From Burkholderiales bacterium (GTDB taxonomy: Bacteria; Pseudomonadota; Gammaproteobacteria; Burkholderiales; UBA11063), in the NCBI GenBank assembly GCA_020697025.1, contig JAJFBO010000014.1:1-11015 (forward strand): a stretch of DNA of 11,015 bases, written 5' to 3'. Both the position numbers and the translations under genes were made by a program. Position 1 is the first letter of the stretch; each line of letters opens with the position of its first letter. Under the pieces are notes generated by a model. It had not been told where the DNA came from, ran no database searches, and saw only the letters and a list, made by a program, of their open reading frames with translations. This document shows positions 1-5,037 of this stretch, in pieces.

Positions 1-118
1 TTCGTTCACTATTGCCGCCAACAGCAACTGGTTTATTAATAAGTTCTGGATTATCCCTTATCTCAATAGCTGCATAAAAACAGTCCATATCAATATGAAT
101 AATTTTACGGTTTAGCAT
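1..118 (-). CDS. dinB: DNA polymerase IV (Y-family), N-terminal fragment cut by the window edge
   Basis: The reverse complement of the first 118 bases is open from an ATG at 118-116 to the window edge. It begins [19 protein letters not shown] and continues into RDNPEL and [11 protein letters not shown]. This matches the start of the Y-family translesion polymerase DinB, where the DMDCF/YA segment carries the first metal-binding Asp and the residue after DMDC is the aromatic steric gate (Tyr here, Phe in E. coli). The family inserts nucleotides opposite damaged bases and lacks proofreading. Only about 39 codons are visible, so the palm, finger, thumb and little-finger domains cannot be checked. 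No strong Shine-Dalgarno sequence is seen before the ATG, and I found no convincing LexA box in the upstream gap. Identification rests on the highly conserved N-terminus and is quite secure. Confidence 0.9.
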   Translation of the reverse strand, partial: MLNRKIIHIDMDCFYAAIEIRDNPELINKPVAVGGNSER

Positions 119-442
119 GAATTACTATTCATTAATATATTTAGCATATTTGGATTAGCAAGACATTGCATAATAAAGTTTGGCAAGCTTACTCTTGTAA
201 TTCAAAAAGTTAAATTAAAATTTTAAATCAGGGAGTATTTTAACACGCATAATTTCAATAAATATAGTTTTGGTTATTTGGTTTGAAGTTTAAACTTATA
301 TTATGTATCGAAAGCAGTTAAGTTGAGAAAAAGCAAAAGTATAATTAGTATGCAAATTGAAATACTGCATAAATATACTAAATATATATTATAATAATAC
401 AGTATAATTACTGGTTGAAATATATTATATAGGATCCTAAGT
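119..442. other. Divergent intergenic region between dinB and the PAS-like gene
   Basis: This AT-rich stretch of 324 bp separates two divergently read genes and should hold both promoters. For the rightward gene a TATAAT hexamer lies at 403-408 without a good -35, and AGGA at 431-434 is placed 8 bases before the ATG at 443. Several short A/T palindromes occur but none stands out from the base composition. I see no small ORF, RNA gene or SOS operator here. Confidence 0.4.
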
Positions 443-1255
443 ATGAAATTGGTTAATCAAAGTACAAAAGCTATATATGTAAAACTCAATTTAGAACATG
501 AGATAATTGCCTATAATCAAAATTTTATTGATTTTTTTGATTTGAGAGATAAAGAAACCATACTGGGTAAATCTTTTAGGGAAATATTTTCCAACATCAA
601 TGAAAACGTATATTTGAAGTTGCAGGATTTATGTGAGAATAAACAAAAGTCATTATTAATATTTAGAAATCATCATTTAACCGGAGTTACCGAACCATTA
701 GTTTCAATACTTTATGCCGTCGTAATTAAAGAGCCATATGCAGTAGTGCTGCATATTGCTAACTGGTTAAACTGGATTTGGCAGATTAATTCTTCAATAA
801 ACAAGGGCTATAATATGATTGCAGGCATGGAAGAATCTGTACATAGAAAAAAAATTAGGCGATTATTAGAAATGTATTGGTTTAAAGCTCTAAGCCCTCT
901 ATTACTGCATATACCAAATGGATTTATTGGTATGATTAATTCCTGGGCCTGTTTTGATATCTTGAAAATATTCAATAATAAGCGTGGGGAGAATATTTTT
1001 TCTAAAGATTATAGTCGTGATACGATCAGTAGGGTCAGGCATTGTATAAAGCGTGATCGCGGATTAAAGGCGCATGTAGATATTAGCGAGATTTTAAAAA
1101 ATAAAATGTTAATTAATTTACAATATAATGACGAATTATTTATTCCACATTCAATGTTAGAAGAAACAATTATATTAACGGCTAATAAAGATACTTTATT
1201 AGAAGAGGTTTTAAATATGTATATTTATACAGATATAATTATTAAAACAGATTAA
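443..1255 (+). CDS. Orphan PAS-like sensor protein, 270 aa, unknown output
   Basis: The first ~115 residues look like a PAS fold. The stretch HEIIAYNQNFIDFFDLRDKE, followed by TILGKSFREIF, has the usual PAS order of a strand, an N-F-x-x-F helix and the 'xxIxGKS' turn. PAS domains bind small ligands or cofactors and pass a signal to a linked output domain. The remaining ~150 residues are basic and match no family I recognise: there is no visible HisKA, GGDEF, EAL or LuxR-type HTH motif. It has no signal peptide or membrane segment, so it is probably cytoplasmic. The start is supported by AGGA at 431-434, 8 bases before the ATG. The gene stands alone, facing a lipoprotein gene. It may be a degenerate relative of the double-PAS regulator at 3838-5016, but the sequence similarity is too weak by eye to assert this. 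Confidence 0.6.
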   Translation: MKLVNQSTKAIYVKLNLEHEIIAYNQNFIDFFDLRDKETILGKSFREIFSNINENVYLKLQDLCENKQKSLLIFRNHHLTGVTEPLVSILYAVVIKEPYAVVLHIANWLNWIWQINSSINKGYNMIAGMEESVHRKKIRRLLEMYWFKALSPLLLHIPNGFIGMINSWACFDILKIFNNKRGENIFSKDYSRDTISRVRHCIKRDRGLKAHVDISEILKNKMLINLQYNDELFIPHSMLEETIILTANKDTLLEEVLNMYIYTDIIIKTD

Positions 1256-1264
1256 TTTCACTAT

Positions 1265-1311
1265 AAAGGCATAACTTTTAATAATGTCTATTAAAAACTT
1301 AAGATGCCTTT
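1265..1311. terminator. Long hairpin between convergent genes, likely two-way terminator
   Basis: AAAGGCAT at 1265-1272 pairs with ATGCCTTT at 1304-1311. Inside this lies a second pairing, CTTTTAATA (1275-1283) with TATTAAAAA (1289-1297), around the loop ATGTC. The structure starts about 10 bases after the stop of the PAS-like gene and lies downstream of the convergent lipoprotein gene. It could therefore stop transcription from both sides. There is no perfect T-run directly after either arm, so the call is moderate. Confidence 0.4.
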
Positions 1312-1385
1312 TAGAGTAGATAATTTTTATTAACCCAAAAATTCAGCAATGTTTCCGGAATTATTTAAGTTAATATACTAATGCA

Positions 1386-1775
1386 TTAATTAAGAGCCTG
1401 CAGATGATACCAATTATCAATTCCATATATTCCATTAATCTGCATGGCACTACTTGCTAAAGGTCCATAATGCTCATTAAGTATTTGCACTACCTGTTTA
1501 TTTATATCTTTACCTTTATCTAATGGAATTACTTGATTGTCGGCGACATGGTGAGATGAAGACTTCCCAGACAGATAAATGCAGCCAGTTGCGAAATCAA
1601 TTGCATAGGCAACAACGCCTGGCAAAATAAAAAATATCAGTCCAATTCCATCGAACACTGCTACTTTTGGATCAACATTGGAACTATTGCCATGACGCTC
1701 AGGATAAAATATAGCGCCACAACCACTTAAAAAAATAACACTTGATAATACACAGCATAAAATAACTTTTTTCAC
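1386..1775 (-). CDS. Small lipoprotein with a conserved hydrophobic core segment
   Basis: The N-terminus MKKVILCCVLSSVIFLSGC is a lipoprotein signal peptide, with lipobox LSGC and the acylated Cys at residue 19. The following Gly gives no inner-membrane retention signal, so outer-membrane sorting is likely. The mature part begins with FYPERHG, then a long hydrophobic segment (about residues 38-70, containing VFDGIGLIFFILPGVVAYAI and DFATGCIYLSG). This pattern recurs in small proteobacterial lipoproteins of unknown function, some wrongly labelled in databases as polynucleotide phosphorylase. The last ~50 residues are soluble and end in a short motif with NEHYGPL. The start is a GTG, supported by AAAGGA 7 bases upstream. 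It is a single-gene unit that converges on the PAS-like gene and diverges from ssrA. Confidence 0.7.
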   Translation of the reverse strand: MKKVILCCVLSSVIFLSGCGAIFYPERHGNSSNVDPKVAVFDGIGLIFFILPGVVAYAIDFATGCIYLSGKSSSHHVADNQVIPLDKGKDINKQVVQILNEHYGPLASSAMQINGIYGIDNWYHLQALN

Positions 1776-1980
1776 TTTAATTTCCTTTAAATATAATTAA
1801 ATAACTGCCGTATAAGTATTTTTACTAACAACTAGATATAATTCTTACAACTATTAACGAGTCGAATTATAACATACCATGTTATCAACTTAAAAATATG
1901 GCTTTACAGTTTCCAGGGAAATATTTAACCTAAATATTTTAGCTAAGGCTGAAGATATAATCAGTAAAAAATAGTGGCTA

Positions 1981-1989
1981 TGGTATAAT
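1981..1989 (+). promoter_or_regulatory. Extended -10 promoter of ssrA
   Basis: TGGTATAAT is a perfect extended -10 element (TGn + TATAAT), which compensates for the lack of a recognisable -35. Transcription would start near 1996, leaving a short 5' leader that RNase P would remove at the mature tmRNA end at 2014. Confidence 0.7.
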
Positions 1990-2013
1990 ACGTATATAGA
2001 GCAACTCTATCCT

Positions 2014-2366
2014 GGGGGTGACATGGCTTCGACGGGGGTAGCAAAGCAACAGAGCGCATACCGTGATCTCAGATCCACGTAAAACACTGTAAAAAAATAA
2101 ACGCAAACGATAAAAACTTTGCTTTAGCAGCCGCTTAAGGCAGCTATCGCTACCTTAATCTGTCTATAGGTTAAGATCTAGCGTCAGATCAATAGACTTT
2201 GGTATAATTTGACTACTTGATTATACCGAAACTCAACTGTAGTTAGCGAGCTTTAAGCCTGTTTGGCCGGCGTAGAGGGAGCGAAAATTTAATAGACCAG
2301 ACTAAGTATGTAGGACTCGTTGTAGAGGACTTCCGGACGCGGGTTCAATTCCCGCCACCTCCACCA
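2014..2366 (+). ncRNA. ssrA: Transfer-messenger RNA (tmRNA), one-piece form
   Basis: tmRNA rescues ribosomes stalled on broken messages. It acts first as an alanyl-tRNA and then as a template for a degradation tag, working with SmpB. The acceptor stem GGGGGTG (2014-2020) pairs with CACCTCC (2356-2362), followed by A and an encoded CCA that ends at 2366. The tRNA-like domain shows GGCTTCGACGGG near the 5' end and the T-arm GGGTTCAATTCCCGC near the 3' end. The tag frame lies at 2103-2138. A strong pairing GGTATAA (2211-2217) with TTATACC (near 2230) belongs to a pseudoknot downstream of the tag. At about 353 nt the length is typical of proteobacterial one-piece tmRNA. There is no sign of the permuted two-piece form. 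Confidence 0.97.
2103..2138 (+). other. tmRNA proteolysis-tag reading frame, ANDKNFALAAA
   Basis: The resume codon is GCA at 2103-2105, after the run of A residues and TAAAC. Translation gives ANDKNFALAAA, then TAA at 2136-2138. With the alanine carried by the tRNA-like domain, the tag added to stalled proteins is A-ANDKNFALAAA. The AND start and the ALAA-type end are the form read by ClpXP/SspB-type proteolysis in Gamma- and Betaproteobacteria. The extra final Ala is a small variation on the common ALAA ending. Confidence 0.9.
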
Positions 2367-2404
2367 TTCTGATTTAAAAATCAAATATAACTAATCTATT
2401 GAAT

Positions 2405-2425
2405 ATATTGATGCTTTTGCAATAT
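2405..2425 (+). terminator. Weak AT-rich hairpin downstream of ssrA
   Basis: ATATTG (2405-2410) and CAATAT (2420-2425) form a 6-bp stem around a 9-base loop, followed by TTT and a little later GGGTTTTTA. It sits about 40 bases after the CCA end. It could stop ssrA transcription, but the stem is AT-rich and the call is tentative. Confidence 0.25.
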
Positions 2426-2472
2426 TTTGCTGGGTTTTTATAGTCTTAAAAATGTCCAAAAGTGTCTGGAAA

Positions 2473-2565
2473 ATACTAGGCTGGTACACCTATAGCACAC
2501 TTAAGATTATAATCTATATGGTCATATCATCTAAAATTTTGTCATACTAGCGTAGGCGGGTATAC
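2473..2565. repeat. Degenerate direct-repeat pair in the ssrA 3' flank
   Basis: ATACTAG followed by GCTGGTACAC (2473-2488) recurs as ATACTAGCGTAG followed by GCGGGTATAC (2544-2565), about 71 bp apart. The second copy is a small G+C-rich patch in otherwise AT-rich DNA. Between them lies a short GTCATA direct repeat (2521 and 2541). No gene is seen in 2367-2651. The arrangement is reminiscent of recombinase-binding arms, because ssrA is a common integration target, but no integrase gene or duplicated ssrA 3' end is present in the window. Confidence 0.35.
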
Positions 2566-2651
2566 AAATTTTTTGAAAATACAGAACATGATAAAATTTG
2601 GTTGAACTCAAAACTTACTTATTTTTTTATGATAATTTATAGGAAATGTTT

Positions 2652-3179
2652 ATGAATAAAATATTAATAATTATTATGCTAACTTGTATGGCAGTATACG
2701 TATTTGCAGATGAAGTACAGTCTAATTCAAGTAATAATCAAATAGGTGCAGTCTTAGAGCAGCAAACAACTAATCCGAACCCTGGATCAGCATTTGCTTT
2801 TGCTGCTTTGGGCGTTAACCCATTTAAAAACGATTTAAATAATTATTCAGTTACTAATGAAAACAATATATTCAAAACAGAAAAATCCCTTAGAAATAAA
2901 ATAGATAATTTAAATTCTACTAAAAAAATTGTTAATTTTTGTTCATCTAGCTTAAAAGTTAAATTTGATAATAAGGGTTTATATTGTGCAAATATGATGG
3001 AAATTTTTGCTTATGATAAATATATAGTAAATGGTTTACAAATGCAAGTAGATATGACGAATTTCCTAAAAAATATTTCCAATGATGATAATACAGGTAT
3101 GAAATATATAGAGTTATTTAAAATATTTAATAAAGATTTAGACTCATTATTAAACAGGACATCAGTTTCTACAAATTAG
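2652..3179 (+). CDS. Small secreted protein of unknown function
   Basis: The N-terminus MNKILIIIMLTCMAVYVFA is a clear Sec signal peptide with likely cleavage before DEVQS. The mature protein of roughly 155 residues is polar and Asn/Lys-rich. It has a low-complexity AFAFAALG patch and two cysteines (in NFCSSS and YCANMM) that could form a disulfide in the periplasm. I do not recognise a family. An upstream in-frame ATG at 2646 is only 1-2 bases from the AGGAA Shine-Dalgarno (2641-2645), whereas the ATG at 2652 is 6 bases from it and starts the signal peptide in the usual way, so 2652 is preferred. A TATGAT at 2628-2633 is a possible -10. The gene stands alone after ssrA and before a repeat-rich gap, in a position typical of lineage-specific cargo. 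Confidence 0.65.
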   Translation: MNKILIIIMLTCMAVYVFADEVQSNSSNNQIGAVLEQQTTNPNPGSAFAFAALGVNPFKNDLNNYSVTNENNIFKTEKSLRNKIDNLNSTKKIVNFCSSSLKVKFDNKGLYCANMMEIFAYDKYIVNGLQMQVDMTNFLKNISNDDNTGMKYIELFKIFNKDLDSLLNRTSVSTN

Positions 3180-3261
3180 TATTGGTTTTTATGTAATTTC
3201 TATTTGATATTTTTAGCAATTGGCAGATGTTACGATACAGATAATGAATTGAGCAAAAAGA

Positions 3262-3339
3262 GAAACAAACTAAGTAAAACTACTCATAACTAAATAGGTT
3301 CAAAAGGTTTGCTTCTAAAATATGCTACTTGCATATTTT
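3262..3339 (+). repeat. Hairpin-bearing repeat, copy 1
   Basis: The copy starts with GAAACAAAC (3262-3270), passes through GGTTCAAAAGGTTTGCTTCT, and ends in a perfect 9-bp inverted repeat: AAAATATGC (3317-3325), loop TACTT, GCATATTTT (3331-3339). Copy 2 follows with an 84-bp offset. The downstream block ACCAAATTTCGGGTAT present in copies 2 and 3 is missing here, so copy 1 is the short form. Confidence 0.7.
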
Positions 3340-3341
3340 AA

Positions 3342-3474
3342 GGGCGAAACAAACCAGATAAAGCTACTTATAATTAATAGATTTAAAAGGTTCACTTCCA
3401 AATATGTTATTTACATATCCTCAGTCATAAGTATATCTAAATATGAAAAAAGTAAATTACCAAATTTCGGGTAT
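3342..3474 (+). repeat. Hairpin-bearing repeat, copy 2 (long form)
   Basis: It starts GGGCGAAACAAAC, continues with AAGCTACTTATAATTAATAG, and holds the hairpin ATATGT (3402-3407), loop TATTT, ACATAT (3413-3418). It ends in the block ACCAAATTTCGGGTAT (to 3474), which is shared base for base with copy 3. The hairpin differs from copy 1 by a matched C-to-T and G-to-A change that keeps the pairing. Confidence 0.7.
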
Positions 3475-3621
3475 TGCTTGTTAATTAGGTTAGAGCTAGA
3501 TAAATAAATTGCATTCTTTGCAAAAATCATCAATTGAGAAATAAATTCACTAAATTTGTTTTTCTAGGGTAAAATCTAAGAAAATAGATAGTGATTGGTA
3601 AATTAAAAGCTGCTTCAATAT

Positions 3622-3647
3622 GTACCAAAAACAATCATTTTTGGTAC
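3622..3647. repeat. Perfect 10-bp inverted repeat
   Basis: GTACCAAAAA (3622-3631) and TTTTTGGTAC (3638-3647) are perfect arms around the loop CAATCA. It sits between repeat copies 2 and 3, in the gap where two transcription units converge. It may end or protect one of the transcripts, but neither orientation has a T-run after the stem. Confidence 0.45.
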
Positions 3648-3697
3648 TGTTAAATAATACTTGGTGGATAATGAATTCTTTTGTTACTTGAATAAAA

Positions 3698-3834
3698 AGG
3701 CGAAACAAACTAAATGAAGCCACTTAAAGTTTAATGGGTTCAGAAGGTCTGCTTCTAAAAATATGTTAATCACATATTTCTAAGATAGGATTTTAAACAA
3801 ATTCAAAAAGATCAAATTACCAAATTTCGGGTAT
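3698..3834 (+). repeat. Hairpin-bearing repeat, copy 3 (long form) abutting the regulator gene
   Basis: It starts AAGGCGAAACAAAC, shares AGGTCTGCTTCTAAAA with copy 1, and has the hairpin AAATATGT (3759-3766), loop TAATC, ACATATTT (3772-3779). It closes with ACCAAATTTCGGGTAT (to 3834), three bases before the stop codon of the minus-strand regulator gene. Block order and spacing match copy 2 within a few bases. Confidence 0.7.
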
Positions 3835-3837
3835 CGG

Positions 3838-5016
3838 CTATTTGGAATTAAAATCCCCAGGTAAGAATGGAATTAATTTAAGCATACTTGCTTTTTCAAG
3901 TAGTTGTCCTATGTTATAAACACCAAATTTAGGATATAGTTGTTTATTGATGACAGCTTGAATTGTTGCAGGCGCAAATTTTTTATTTTCTATGATAGAT
4001 AAAATTGCAGCAATATCTTTGGGTGATTTATTAAGTGAGAGGTAGTATAATGTTTGGCTTTCTCTATTAGTAAGAGTGATATTTTTATCTAAGTCATTTA
4101 TTTCCAACTTAGTACCAGTCTTTTCATTTATTGTTTTTATTCTAAATTCATTCATCATCTGTTGCATGGCATCAACAAACTTTATAAGTTCTTTTTGCGC
4201 ATTTTTTTCTGCTAAATATGTTTCCTTTTCAAGTTGGAGCTGATTAGCTTTTTTTTGTGCTGTAATGTCAATAGAAGTTCCAACTATCCCAATGACTTTA
4301 CCGTAATTATCTAATAACCTATTTTTAGCTGATAAATAAATTCGTTCCTCATCATTAAATATTACTTGTTCTTCGCTTTCATGAGGGCCATCTTTCATTA
4401 CTAAAGTATCCATTTTGCTTATTGTGCCGGCAATTTCAGGGGGGTATAAATCATAATCTGTTTTACCAATAAGTTCTCTACGGTCTTTTGCTCCAAACAT
4501 ATCAACCATATATTTGTTACAGCCTAAAATATGCCCGCTTTTATCTTTCCAGTAGATGCTGGCATTTACTACATCGATAATTTGCATGATTTTCATTTGT
4601 TCATTATTAACAGCTTGTTGTTTTTCTTGCTCAACAAATTTCTTCTGATCTGTAATATCAAATGAAACTCCTGCTATTCCTATAACATTTCCCTTAGCAT
4701 CGCGTAATTGTGTTTTGGTTGAGAAATAAATTCTTTGTTCACCATTTGGAAAGTTAACACGCTCTTCTCCAGTATAACTGCCTGTTTTCATTACAGATAT
4801 ATCGGCAGCTCTAATTTCATCAGCGTAATTTTTCCAGCATAATTCATAATCAGTTTTACCAATAATTTTGGCTCTATCTTTTAATCCAGCCATTTTTAGC
4901 ATGTATTTATTGCAACCTAAAATATGCCCCTCTTTATCTTTCCAATAAATGCTAGCACCAATTGCATCAATAAGTTTATAATTATTTTCATCTTCAAAGT
5001 TAAATTGATTAATCAT
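3838..5016 (-). CDS. Double-PAS transcriptional regulator with a LuxR-like DNA-binding end
   Basis: Two very similar PAS domains lie in tandem, about residues 16-127 and 146-258. Each contains ASIYWKDKxGHILGCNKYM, an IGKTDY turn and a closing DITxQKK segment, which points to an internal duplication. A helical, Lys/Glu/Gln-rich linker (about 255-312) looks like a coiled coil for dimerisation. The C-terminus (315-376) begins LTNRES, followed by SPKDIAAIL and ATIQAVINKQLYPKFGV, the layout of a LuxR/GerE-type helix-turn-helix. It has roughly 7 extra residues (IIENKKF) before the recognition helix. There is no receiver domain or membrane segment, so it probably senses a cytoplasmic ligand. The gene lies 21 bp behind the NRPS gene with its Shine-Dalgarno (AAAGGA) in that gap, so the two are very likely one transcript and the regulator may answer to the NRPS product. 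The ligand and DNA target are unknown. Confidence 0.8.
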   Translation of the reverse strand: MINQFNFEDENNYKLIDAIGASIYWKDKEGHILGCNKYMLKMAGLKDRAKIIGKTDYELCWKNYADEIRAADISVMKTGSYTGEERVNFPNGEQRIYFSTKTQLRDAKGNVIGIAGVSFDITDQKKFVEQEKQQAVNNEQMKIMQIIDVVNASIYWKDKSGHILGCNKYMVDMFGAKDRRELIGKTDYDLYPPEIAGTISKMDTLVMKDGPHESEEQVIFNDEERIYLSAKNRLLDNYGKVIGIVGTSIDITAQKKANQLQLEKETYLAEKNAQKELIKFVDAMQQMMNEFRIKTINEKTGTKLEINDLDKNITLTNRESQTLYYLSLNKSPKDIAAILSIIENKKFAPATIQAVINKQLYPKFGVYNIGQLLEKASMLKLIPFLPGDFNSK

Positions 5017-5037
5017 TCATAAATTCCTTTTATGGCC

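Larger units (their letters stand above)
3180..3837. other. 658-bp repeat-rich gap without a credible gene
   Basis: This stretch lies between the convergent 3' ends of the secreted-protein gene (+) and the double-PAS regulator gene (-). It holds three copies of a hairpin-bearing repeat and one separate hairpin, listed individually. The only sizeable open frame (3322-3507) runs straight through two repeat copies and has no Shine-Dalgarno, so I do not call it. No clear factor-independent terminator with a T-run was found for either flanking gene. Confidence 0.5.

Noticed and set aside
119..442. LexA (SOS) box upstream of dinB
   Set aside because: I looked for a CTG-N10-CAG type site on both strands and found none convincing; AT-rich near-matches are expected by chance.
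1381..1395. ATGCATTAATT shared with 8635-8645
   Set aside because: An 11-base match of very AT-rich sequence in two unrelated gaps, with no shared flank, is likely chance.
2014..2366. Separate tRNA gene at the 3' end with encoded CCA
   Set aside because: The T-arm and CCA belong to the tRNA-like domain of tmRNA: the acceptor stem pairs with the 5' end 340 bases away, and no anticodon arm is present.
2370..2383. TGATTT/AAATCA hairpin directly after ssrA as terminator
   Set aside because: The loop would be only 2 bases at full pairing and the stem is nearly all A/T, with no T-run.
2646..2651. Upstream ATG as start of the secreted-protein gene
   Set aside because: AGGAA ends next to it, leaving only about 1 base of spacing. 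The ATG at 2652 has proper 6-base spacing and begins a standard signal peptide.
3322..3507. 61-codon open frame on the plus strand
   Set aside because: It runs through two copies of the hairpin repeat, starts inside a stem, has no Shine-Dalgarno and no protein-like pattern. It is a by-product of the repeat sequence.
3262..3834. CRISPR array
   Set aside because: The repeats are about 80-130 bp, diverged, unevenly spaced and only three in number, with no short identical repeats or uniform spacers, and no cas gene is nearby.
5018..5020. Alternative ATG just before the regulator start
   Set aside because: It is out of frame and meets a stop after three codons; the ATG at 5016 is in frame with good Shine-Dalgarno spacing.
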